Source: Rubrivivax sp. (GTDB taxonomy: Bacteria > Pseudomonadota > Gammaproteobacteria > Burkholderiales > Burkholderiaceae_C). From it: 64,000 bases of DNA. Position numbers and translations under genes: made by a program. This document shows, one piece after another, positions 56,874-64,000 of the stretch. Every line of letters begins with the position of its first letter. Within the stretch, counting starts at the first letter, position 1. The notes beneath the pieces were generated by a model. It searched no databases, was not told the origin of the DNA, and worked only from the letters and a program-made list of their open reading frames with translations. The stretch spans positions 62,001 to 126,000 of the forward strand of contig JAIXRN010000074.1 in NCBI GenBank assembly GCA_027485165.1. Reading direction: 5' to 3'.

Positions 56874-58868
56874 TCAGCCAGCCAGGCCGTTCAACCCGCC
56901 CCGCCCTTCCGGCAGCCCGGCATTCGGCAGCACACCCAGGCTGACAGCCTGCCCGGTGGCGCCGTCGAAGCCCAGCTGCCACAGCATGGCCAGGTCTTCC
57001 GCGTCGCCGATGCCTTCTGCCAGCGCCTGCAGCCCCAGCCCGTGGACCAGGGCCACCAGGCTGGCGGCATAGCCGCGCACCGCCTCGTCTGTGGCCACGC
57101 CCTGCAGGTGGCGGGCATCGATCTTGACGTAATCGATGCGCGTGGCGTGCCACTGCGTCAGCGCCTGCGGCGAAGCGCCGGCATGCTCGACCCCCAGCTT
57201 GGCGCCCAGCGCACGCCAGCTTTCGGCCGCCAGGCGCAGCGCGCTGCCGTCGGCCGGCTGCGGGCTTTCGACCCACTCGATCGACAAGGCCTGCGCCGCC
57301 GCGGCCGCCTGGCCCAGGCGCTGCGCCACGATGTCGACAAAGCCTGGCTCGGCCAGCGAAGCCTGCGACACGTGCACAGCGCGCGGCCTGCCGTCGGCCG
57401 CGATGGCGGCCAAGGCCAGGTCCAGCGCGGCCAGGTCCACGCGCGGCATCAGCCGGCTGCGCTGGGCCAGCGCCAGCCAGTCGCGGGCCGGGCGGTAGTC
57501 GGCCGCGGATTCGTCGTCGCCCAGGTCGCCATCGCCGCTGGGCGCGCCGAACTGCACCCGCAACGGGCATTCCATGTGGATCAGGCGGCCCTGCGGGTCG
57601 ACAACCGGGAACTCAGCCAGGCGCGCGCGCCCCTGCTCCAGCGCACTGGCGATCTGGCTGCGCCAGGCGCGGGCGCCGGCGGTGTCCTGTGCCCGACGTT
57701 CGGCCTCTTCCACCACCGGGGCGTCAGCGACTTCGGCTTCGGCCAGCGCAGCGTCCGCTGCCGCCAGCGCCGCGCCAGCGCCCTGCCCGCGCAGCCCGTC
57801 GACACCGCCCACAGCGTAACGCGCCGACCCTGCCCGTGCCAGTGGTGAAGCGTTCAGCGCCAGCGCCAGCGCCTGGGCCGTTTCCTGCGCCACACCGGCG
57901 GCGGGCAGCAGCAGCGCAAAGTCGCCCCCGTTCAGGCGGCCAGCGGCGGCACCCGCGACACGGTCGACATAAGCCAGCAGCACTTCGGCGCTGGCGGCCA
58001 GCAGCCGGTCGGTGGCCTCGAAGCCCAGGCGTTCGTTCACGCTGTCCAGCCGCAGCACGCGCACCAACAGCAGCGCGCTGCCGGGCGCGGCCGGGTCGGC
58101 CAAGCGGTCGGACAGGCGGCTGACGAAATGACGGCGCTGCAGCAGGCCCGTGACGGCGTCGGTCTGCGCCTGCCGCTGCAGCAGCGCCACCTGGTCGGCC
58201 TGGGCGCTGAAGACTTCCTTCAGCCGCTTGACCATGGCGTTCATGCTGCGCGTCAGTTCGCGCAGTTCGGGCTGCGTGGGTTCGCGTGCCAGGTCGAAAT
58301 GCCCGGCCTCGATGGCGCGGGCCTGCGCCACGGTGGCGCGCAGGGGCCGCTGCCAGCCCTGCAGCAGCCAGGCTGTCAGCGCCAACGCCAGCCCGGCCAG
58401 CACGGCCAGGAAGGTGGCGGTGCGCACGGCAGCCGCCCAGAGTGCGGCATGCACCCAGCCCGACTGCGACACCACTTCCAGCATGCCCAGTTCCCGCCAG
58501 CCCGCGCTGACGGCTGCGCGCCCGGGCGGTGCGGTAATGGGCCAGGCGGCCACGAACCAGGCTGGCACGCTGGGCTCGCGCGCCGCCTGCTGGCGCTGGA
58601 ACAGCGTGCGGCCCTGGGCATCGCGCAGCTCCAGCTGGCGGTAGTGGCCCAGGTCGAACTGCGCCGCGGCCACGGTTTCCAGCGCCGCCAGGTCGCCGCG
58701 CTGCTGCGACAGCGCCAGCGCCAGCGCCGTGGCGGCGTCCTGGTTGCGCGTTTCCTGTTCCAGCACCAGGGCGTCGCGCGCGGCCAGGGTGTGCAGCCAC
58801 AGGCTGCCCAGCAGGGCCGGCAGCAGCACGGCCGCGATCAGCAGCGCCAGGCGGCGTGTCATCGTCAT
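56874..58868 (-). CDS. lapD: LapD-like inside-out c-di-GMP receptor (degenerate GGDEF/EAL)
   Basis: Two TM helices flanking a periplasmic domain, HAMP, GGDEF-like RLNGGDFALLLP and EAL-like MECPLRVQF; adjacent to a lapG-like gene. Confidence 0.85.
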   Translation of the reverse strand: MTMTRRLALLIAAVLLPALLGSLWLHTLAARDALVLEQETRNQDAATALALALSQQRGDLAALETVAAAQFDLGHYRQLELRDAQGRTLFQRQQAAREPSVPAWFVAAWPITAPPGRAAVSAGWRELGMLEVVSQSGWVHAALWAAAVRTATFLAVLAGLALALTAWLLQGWQRPLRATVAQARAIEAGHFDLAREPTQPELRELTRSMNAMVKRLKEVFSAQADQVALLQRQAQTDAVTGLLQRRHFVSRLSDRLADPAAPGSALLLVRVLRLDSVNERLGFEATDRLLAASAEVLLAYVDRVAGAAAGRLNGGDFALLLPAAGVAQETAQALALALNASPLARAGSARYAVGGVDGLRGQGAGAALAAADAALAEAEVADAPVVEEAERRAQDTAGARAWRSQIASALEQGRARLAEFPVVDPQGRLIHMECPLRVQFGAPSGDGDLGDDESAADYRPARDWLALAQRSRLMPRVDLAALDLALAAIAADGRPRAVHVSQASLAEPGFVDIVAQRLGQAAAAAQALSIEWVESPQPADGSALRLAAESWRALGAKLGVEHAGASPQALTQWHATRIDYVKIDARHLQGVATDEAVRGYAASLVALVHGLGLQALAEGIGDAEDLAMLWQLGFDGATGQAVSLGVLPNAGLPEGRGGLNGLAG

Positions 58869-58917
58869 GGGGTGGTCTCGAAGAATCGGAGGGCGCACGA
58901 CCTGCCCATGCGCAGTA

Positions 58918-59577
58918 TCACAGGAAGCCCTCGGCACGGGTACGCGCCCAAACCGTGCGCCAGCGCGACAAGCGCAACAGGGGATCGCCCGCGGGCGTGC
59001 CGGCATGGCCCTGCCACAGGCCTTCGGTGCTGAAGCTGAAAACCGGCGTCAGGTCGGGCCGCTGGTGGGCGGGCAGCACGTCGGCGCGCAGGTTGTCCAG
59101 GATCAGTGGCGCATCGGCGTCGCTGGCTTGATAGGCCAGCACCATGTGCGCCTGTGCCTGCGCACCGATCTGCGCGCGCACGTAGACGAGCCGCAAGCGC
59201 TGCGGGGCCACGCCAGAGGCCAGCAGGCTGGCGTATTTGGCGATCGCGTAGTCCTCGCAATCGCCCCGCCCCTGGCCCAGGGTTTCCAGCGGGCTGGCCC
59301 AGTAGTCTTCCTGCCCCCAGGCCACCAGGTCGGTGGCAAAGGCGATGCGATCGTTGAAAAAACGGTTCACGGCCTGCAAGCGGGCGAGGTCGTCCATGGC
59401 AGCGGCGTCGCGCAACAGGCTTTGCAGCGGCGCCAGCGCTGCCACCGCGGCCGGGCCCAGCCGCCGTGCCGCCTGCTGCATGGGTTCGTTGTCCCAGGCC
59501 GGCAGTGGCAGCACGCCCGCCATCGACAGCGCGAAAGCCAGGCAGGCAGGAGCGAACCGACGACGGAAAAGGCGCAT
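58918..59577 (-). CDS. lapG: LapG-like bacterial transglutaminase-like cysteine protease
   Basis: RFFNDRIAFATD, GQGRGDCEDYAIAKYASL (Cys), AHMVLAY (His), LILDNL (Asp); signal peptide. Start set at MRLFRRRFAP. Confidence 0.88.
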   Translation of the reverse strand: MRLFRRRFAPACLAFALSMAGVLPLPAWDNEPMQQAARRLGPAAVAALAPLQSLLRDAAAMDDLARLQAVNRFFNDRIAFATDLVAWGQEDYWASPLETLGQGRGDCEDYAIAKYASLLASGVAPQRLRLVYVRAQIGAQAQAHMVLAYQASDADAPLILDNLRADVLPAHQRPDLTPVFSFSTEGLWQGHAGTPAGDPLLRLSRWRTVWARTRAEGFL

Positions 59578-59802
59578 GGCGGGCCGCAGGGCGGCAACGG
59601 GGACGACGGGGCACGGGCAACCGCGGTGGGCGGGAGTGCAAGGCCGGCATTGACAGGAGATCGTCCTGGCGCCGCCCAACTTGAGGCACAGCGCTGCGTT
59701 CGGACATTCGGCCGTGTCAGCCGAACCGGGCGCCAAAGCGTTACCCTAGGGCTTGCCTTACTTGGCATGCTTGTAACCAAACCCTGAATCACGGAGCCCC
59801 AG

Positions 59803-60111
59803 ATGACATCTCGCCGCAAGTTCATTCAGATTGTTCCCGTCGCCGGCGCCGCCCTGCTGGGCGCCCGCGTCGCCACTGCCCAGGCGAACCTGGTGAACGA
59901 AAAGGACCCCCAGGCCGCTGCACTGGGCTACGTGGCCGACGCCAGCAAGGCCGACAAGGCCAAGTACAAGAACTGGGCTGCCGGCCAGCTGTGCAGCAAC
60001 TGCGCCCTGTACCAGGGCAAGCCTGCCGACGCGAACGGCGGCTGCCCGCTGTTTGCTGGCAAGGTGGTGGCCGGCAAGGGCTGGTGCAGCGCTTACGCCA
60101 AGAAGGGCTGA
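59803..60111 (+). CDS. High-potential iron-sulfur protein (HiPIP)
   Basis: Tat-like MTSRRKFIQIVPVAGAALLG leader; four-Cys pattern CSNCALYQGK...GGCPLFAGKVV...GWCSAY. Confidence 0.93.
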   Translation: MTSRRKFIQIVPVAGAALLGARVATAQANLVNEKDPQAAALGYVADASKADKAKYKNWAAGQLCSNCALYQGKPADANGGCPLFAGKVVAGKGWCSAYAKKG

Positions 60112-60131
60112 ACCGCTTCACGCCGCTAAAA

Positions 60132-60280
60132 GCTCGCCCTGCGCGGGCTTTTTTTTCGGTGCTGCCCGCCCTGCGCGGGCTTTTTTTCGGCACTGCCCGC
60201 CCTGCGCGGGCTTTTTTTCGGCGCTGCCCGCCCTGAGCGGGCTTTTTTCATCGCTGTCTGCCGTGTACGGGCATTTCTCA
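60132..60280 (+). repeat. Tandem array of intrinsic-terminator hairpins
   Basis: Four units with GCYCGC-CCTGM-GCGGGC stems followed by T6-T8 (hairpins 60132-60148, 60164-60180, 60195-60211, 60226-60242) plus a degenerate fifth unit (60253-60280); period 30-32 bp. Confidence 0.85.
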
Positions 60281-60298
60281 TGGCGGCGCGATGGACAC

Positions 60299-60323
60299 AA
60301 AAAAGCCCGCCAGTGGCGGGCTT
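60299..60323 (-). terminator. Intrinsic terminator of the desaturase gene
   Basis: Perfect 9-bp stem AAGCCCGCC/AGT/GGCGGGCTT; minus strand reads stem then a T-tract. Confidence 0.85.
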
Positions 60324-60345
60324 CATGGCGGGCGCGCAGGCCTTG

Positions 60346-61569
60346 TCAGGCGTGTGCCGCGCGCAGCTTCAAAGAGAACTCCTGCAGCGCGGCGATGCCG
60401 CTGTCTTCGGCCTTGCGGCACCAGGCTTGCAGATCGGCCACCAGCTGTTCGGCCGACACATTCGTGCGCGTCCACAAGGAACGCAGTTCTTCGCGCATGG
60501 CCACCAGCTTGGCCAGCTGCGGGCTTTCGCCCAGCGCCTGCTGCAGGCCAGGCTTCACGCGCTGCGGGATCTTGTCGTCGTCGCGGTGCAGCCAGGCCTT
60601 GGCCAGGCGCAGGTTGCTGAAACGGGTGCTGTTCACGGCGCCCTTGGTCTTCAGGGCATCGATCTCGGCGTGAACGGCGCGCCGCAGTTCAGTGGCGTAC
60701 TTGGCCATCACTTCATAGCGATTGGCGATGATGGCTTCCAGCGTCTTGCCATCGGCCAAGGCCTTCACCTCGCCCAAGGCCAGCTTCGGCGCAGTCTTGC
60801 GGACCTTGGCCAAGCCCAGGATTTCGAAGCTGCGGATGTACAGCCAGCCGATGTCGAATTCAAAGGGCTTCACCGACAGCTTGGCCGACGTCGGGTAGGT
60901 GTGATGGTTGTTGTGCAGCTCTTCGCCACCGATCAGGATGCCCCAGGGGGACAGGTTGGTCGAAGCGTCTTGCGCTTCGAAGTTGCGGTAGCCCCACCAG
61001 TGGCCCAGGCCGTTGATGATGCCGGCCGCCGTGATGGGGATCCACGCCATCTGCACCGCCCAGACCGCAGCGCCGGCCGAACCAAACAGCAACAGGTTCA
61101 CGACCAACATCAGGCCCACGCCTTGCCAGCTGAAGCGGGTGTAGAGGTTGCGCTCGACCCAGTCGTCGGGCGTGTTGTGCCCGTACTTGTTCATGGTCTC
61201 GTCGACCTTCGATTCGGCGCGGTAGAGCTCGGCGCCGGTCAGCAGCACGGTCTTGATGCCGCGCGTCTGCGGGCTGTGCGGGTCGTCGACGGTTTCGCAC
61301 TTGGCGTGGTGCTTGCGGTGGATGGCCACCCATTCCTTCGTCACCATGCCGGTGGTGAGCCACAGCCAGAAACGGAAGAAATGCGAAATGACGGGGTGCA
61401 GTTCCAGCGAGCGATGCGCTTGCGAGCGGTGCAGATAGATGGTGACAGCCGCAATCGTGATGTGGGTCAGCCCCAACGCCACCAGCAGTGTCTGCCACCA
61501 AGCCATCTGCAGCAGCCCGTGCGCCAGCCATTGCACCAGCGCGTCGTGCGCCATCCACAGCGAATCCAT
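60346..61569 (-). CDS. Acyl-CoA / fatty acid desaturase
   Basis: Histidine boxes HRSQAH, HRKHH and ELHNNHHTYP; TM helices. Confidence 0.93.
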   Translation of the reverse strand: MDSLWMAHDALVQWLAHGLLQMAWWQTLLVALGLTHITIAAVTIYLHRSQAHRSLELHPVISHFFRFWLWLTTGMVTKEWVAIHRKHHAKCETVDDPHSPQTRGIKTVLLTGAELYRAESKVDETMNKYGHNTPDDWVERNLYTRFSWQGVGLMLVVNLLLFGSAGAAVWAVQMAWIPITAAGIINGLGHWWGYRNFEAQDASTNLSPWGILIGGEELHNNHHTYPTSAKLSVKPFEFDIGWLYIRSFEILGLAKVRKTAPKLALGEVKALADGKTLEAIIANRYEVMAKYATELRRAVHAEIDALKTKGAVNSTRFSNLRLAKAWLHRDDDKIPQRVKPGLQQALGESPQLAKLVAMREELRSLWTRTNVSAEQLVADLQAWCRKAEDSGIAALQEFSLKLRAAHA

Positions 61570-61659
61570 TGACAGTCCTTGATTCAGAAAACTACCCCCG
61601 CATTGTAGGGGCCAGGCCAGGCGGCAGCGTACGGGGTCCCCACAGCCACTGGCAGAACA

Positions 61660-61673
61660 TTGATTTGACTCAA
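61660..61673. promoter_or_regulatory. Candidate FNR/ANR-type box upstream of the desaturase
   Basis: TTGAT-TTGA-CTCAA, one mismatch to TTGAT-N4-ATCAA. A TACAAT -10-like hexamer lies downstream on the minus strand (61602-61607). Confidence 0.4.
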
Positions 61674-61779
61674 ATCCCGTCTACAGCGGTCATTTGTGGC
61701 CAAAGCGCACAAAAACAAGATCAAGGTGCTGTCAAGTCCAGTGCCTGGTGCAGCGCGACGGCAGCAGGGCCTGGCCTTT

Positions 61780-63039
61780 TCAGCGCTTTTCCCAGACGGC
61801 TGCGAAGAAACCGTCTGTGCGGTGCCGGTGCGGCCACAGACGCAGAAAGGGCCCGGCCACCAGGCCTTGCGCGTCGGCCACGCGCGCGGCGGCCAGCGCT
61901 TCCGCAGCTGGAAGCGGACGGAAATCGGCCTCGCGTTCGGCCGTGAAGGCTGCGGCCACGGCTTCGTTTTCGGCAGCCAGCAAACTGCAGGTGGCGTAGA
62001 CGAGCCGGCCACCCGGCTTGAGCAGCCGCGCCGCGCCAGCCAGGATGGCGGCCTGCTTGACCTGCAGTTCGGCCACCGACTTGGGGCTCTGGCGCCATTT
62101 CAGGTCGGGGTTGCGGCGCAGCGTACCCAGGCCTGAGCAGGGCGCGTCCACCAGCACGCGGTCGATCTTGCCGGCCAGGCGCTTGATGCGGTCGTCGCGT
62201 TCGTGCGCGATCTGCGCCGGGTGCACATTGCTCAGCCCGCTGCGCGCCAGGCGCGGCTTCAGCGCGTCCAGCCGGTGGCCGGAAACGTCGAAGGCGTACA
62301 GCCGCCCGGTGTTGCGCATCGCCGCCCCCAGCGCCAGGGTCTTGCCGCCGGCGCCGGCGCAGAAGTCCACCACCATCTCGCCGCGCTTGGGGTCGGTCAG
62401 CAGGGCCAGCAGCTGGCTGCCTTCGTCCTGCACCTCGATCGCCCCGCCCGTGAACAGCGCCAGCTTGTTCAGCGCCGGCTTGCCCTGCACCCGCAGGCCC
62501 CAGGGTGAGTGCGGCGTGGGCTGGGCGTCGATGCCGGCTTCGGCCAGCGTGGCCTGCACGTCTTCGCGCCGCGCCTTCACCAGATTGACGCGAAGGTCCA
62601 GTGGCGCCGCTTCCGCCAGCGCCTGTACCAGGGGCCAGAAGTCGTCGCCCAACTGTTGTTGCAGTGGCGCGGCCAGCCAGTCAGGCAGGTTGTGGCGCAG
62701 CTTCTCGGGCAGGGCCGCACGGTCGATGGTGGCCACATCGGCCAGCCACTGCTGTTCCTGAGGCTGCAGCGCGCCGCGGAGGAAGGTGTCGCCGCCCTGC
62801 CAGGCCAGCAGGGCCAGACGGCGTTCCAGCGGGCCACTACCGCTTTGCGCCAGGTGCTGCAGCAGCAGGCGCTGCCGCAGCACGGTGTAGGTGGTCTCGG
62901 CCAGGGTGTGGCGTTCGCGCGCGCCCAGGCCGCGGTGTTGGCGGAAGAAGGCGGAAACGATGCCGTCGGCCGGCTGGTCCAGCTTCAAGACGGCGTGCAG
63001 CAGCTCGCTATTCAGTTCGAGCAAGGCGTTGGGGTGCAT
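61780..63039 (-). CDS. RsmB/NOP-family rRNA (cytosine-C5) methyltransferase
   Basis: VVDFCAGAGGKTLALGA, VDAPCSGLGTLRRNPDLKWR, YATCSLLAAENE. Confidence 0.9.
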   Translation of the reverse strand: MHPNALLELNSELLHAVLKLDQPADGIVSAFFRQHRGLGARERHTLAETTYTVLRQRLLLQHLAQSGSGPLERRLALLAWQGGDTFLRGALQPQEQQWLADVATIDRAALPEKLRHNLPDWLAAPLQQQLGDDFWPLVQALAEAAPLDLRVNLVKARREDVQATLAEAGIDAQPTPHSPWGLRVQGKPALNKLALFTGGAIEVQDEGSQLLALLTDPKRGEMVVDFCAGAGGKTLALGAAMRNTGRLYAFDVSGHRLDALKPRLARSGLSNVHPAQIAHERDDRIKRLAGKIDRVLVDAPCSGLGTLRRNPDLKWRQSPKSVAELQVKQAAILAGAARLLKPGGRLVYATCSLLAAENEAVAAAFTAEREADFRPLPAAEALAAARVADAQGLVAGPFLRLWPHRHRTDGFFAAVWEKR

Positions 63040-63062
63040 CACCCGGATTATCCTGCGCGGCC

Positions 63063-63323
63063 ATGCACGCACCCGACACCAGCCCGGCCGACGATCTGCC
63101 ACCCCTGCCCCCCACCCCGCTGGGCCGCTACCGGCACTACAAGGGCGGCCACTACGACGTGCTGGGCGTTGTGCGCCACAGCGAGACGCTGGAAGCCCTG
63201 GTGCTGTACCGCGCGCTCTACGGCCAGCAGGGCCTGTGGGTGCGGCCGCATGCCATGTTCTTCAGCAGCGTGGTCATCGACGGGCAGCAGCAGCCGCGCT
63301 TCAGCCCGATGGCCGCGGGCTGA
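63063..63323 (+). CDS. DUF1653 family protein
   Basis: LGRYRHYKGGHYDVLGVVRHSETLEALVLYRALYG...LWVRPHAMFF. Confidence 0.85.
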   Translation: MHAPDTSPADDLPPLPPTPLGRYRHYKGGHYDVLGVVRHSETLEALVLYRALYGQQGLWVRPHAMFFSSVVIDGQQQPRFSPMAAG

Positions 63324-63336
63324 GGCGCTGCCAGCG

Positions 63337-63963
63337 CTAGATCAACACCTGCGACGCCCCATCGGTCTGCCGCACGCGGCCCTGCTCGATCTGCAGCTTG
63401 CCTTCGACGAACCAGCGCACCGCCAGCGGGTAGATGCTGTGCTCGGTGGCCAGCACGCGCGCGGCAAGGCTGTCTTCGTCGTCGCCAGGCCGCACCGGCA
63501 CCACGCTTTGCATGACGATCGGGCCGTGGTCCAGCTCGGGGGTGACGAAATGCACGGTAGCACCCGCAGCCTGACAGCCAGCTTCCAGTGCGCGCCGGTG
63601 CGTGTGCAGGCCCGGGAAGGCTGGCAGCAACGAAGGGTGGATATTCAGCATCCGGCCCTGGTAGCGCTGCACGAAGCTGGCGCCCAGGATGCGCATGAAG
63701 CCGGCCAGCACCAGCAGGTCGGGCGCATGGGCGTCGACGACCTGGGCCAGTGCGTCGTCGAAGGCTTCGCGGCTGGGCTGGCTGCGGTGGTCCACCACGG
63801 CCGTGGCGATGCCATGCTGCGCGGCGTAGTCCAGCGCCCCAGCCCCGGGGCGGTTTGACACCACGGCCACCACGGCCGCCGGCCAGGCTTGCTGGAGGCA
63901 GGCCTGGTGGATGGCCTGCAGGTTGGACCCGCGGCCGGAGACGAGCGCGACGATGCGTTTCAT
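63337..63963 (-). CDS. purN: Phosphoribosylglycinamide formyltransferase
   Basis: VALVSGRGSNLQAI; LLVLAGFMRIL; NIHPSLLPAFPGLHTHRRALEAG. Confidence 0.95.
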   Translation of the reverse strand: MKRIVALVSGRGSNLQAIHQACLQQAWPAAVVAVVSNRPGAGALDYAAQHGIATAVVDHRSQPSREAFDDALAQVVDAHAPDLLVLAGFMRILGASFVQRYQGRMLNIHPSLLPAFPGLHTHRRALEAGCQAAGATVHFVTPELDHGPIVMQSVVPVRPGDDEDSLAARVLATEHSIYPLAVRWFVEGKLQIEQGRVRQTDGASQVLI

Positions 63964-64000
63964 GGGTGGCATGCAATGGGGGTATGGCGCCGGCGGGGCT

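Noticed and set aside
59745-59785. Sigma-54 promoter before HiPIP (TTGGCATGCTTGTAACC)
   Set aside because: GG is present but the GC dinucleotide of the -12 element is not at the required spacing.
60132-60280. CRISPR array
   Set aside because: Units are contiguous terminator hairpins with no unique spacers, and no cas genes are nearby.
60053-60673. ORFs through the terminator array (repeated PARAFF / KKPAQGG peptides)
   Set aside because: Periodic peptides simply reflect the ~31-bp DNA repeat; DNA hairpins plus T-tracts explain it.

Overview
This is a 64 kb, very GC-rich chromosomal window from a betaproteobacterium, most likely order Burkholderiales (inferred from gene content: phaCAB, dapC/dapD/dapE with pilU, smc-zipA-ligA, HiPIP, PEP-CTERM). 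It is almost entirely core and housekeeping genes. I found no tRNA, rRNA, CRISPR array, transposase, integrase or phage block. About 56 protein-coding genes are supported. Many long opposite-strand ORFs in the supplied track are GC-driven artefacts. No defence island or obviously new multi-gene system was found. The best second-look items are: (1) a tandem array of four near-identical intrinsic-terminator hairpins plus a decayed fifth, ~31 bp period, between a HiPIP gene and a convergent desaturase; (2) a tandem pair of small paralogous unknown proteins; (3) a VOC-Rid (YjgF) fusion protein; (4) a PDZ/M48-like secreted protein that seems to have lost its zinc site; (5) a three-repeat PHO-box-like element before a PEP-CTERM choice-of-anchor I protein; (6) a sigma-32-like promoter before a Tim44-domain gene; (7) a two-hairpin intergenic element abutting the pilU start codon; (8) a lapG-lapD pair with degenerate GGDEF/EAL motifs; and (9) several short tandem repeats and regulatory palindromes. 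All functional calls come from reading motifs by eye. No database search was run.
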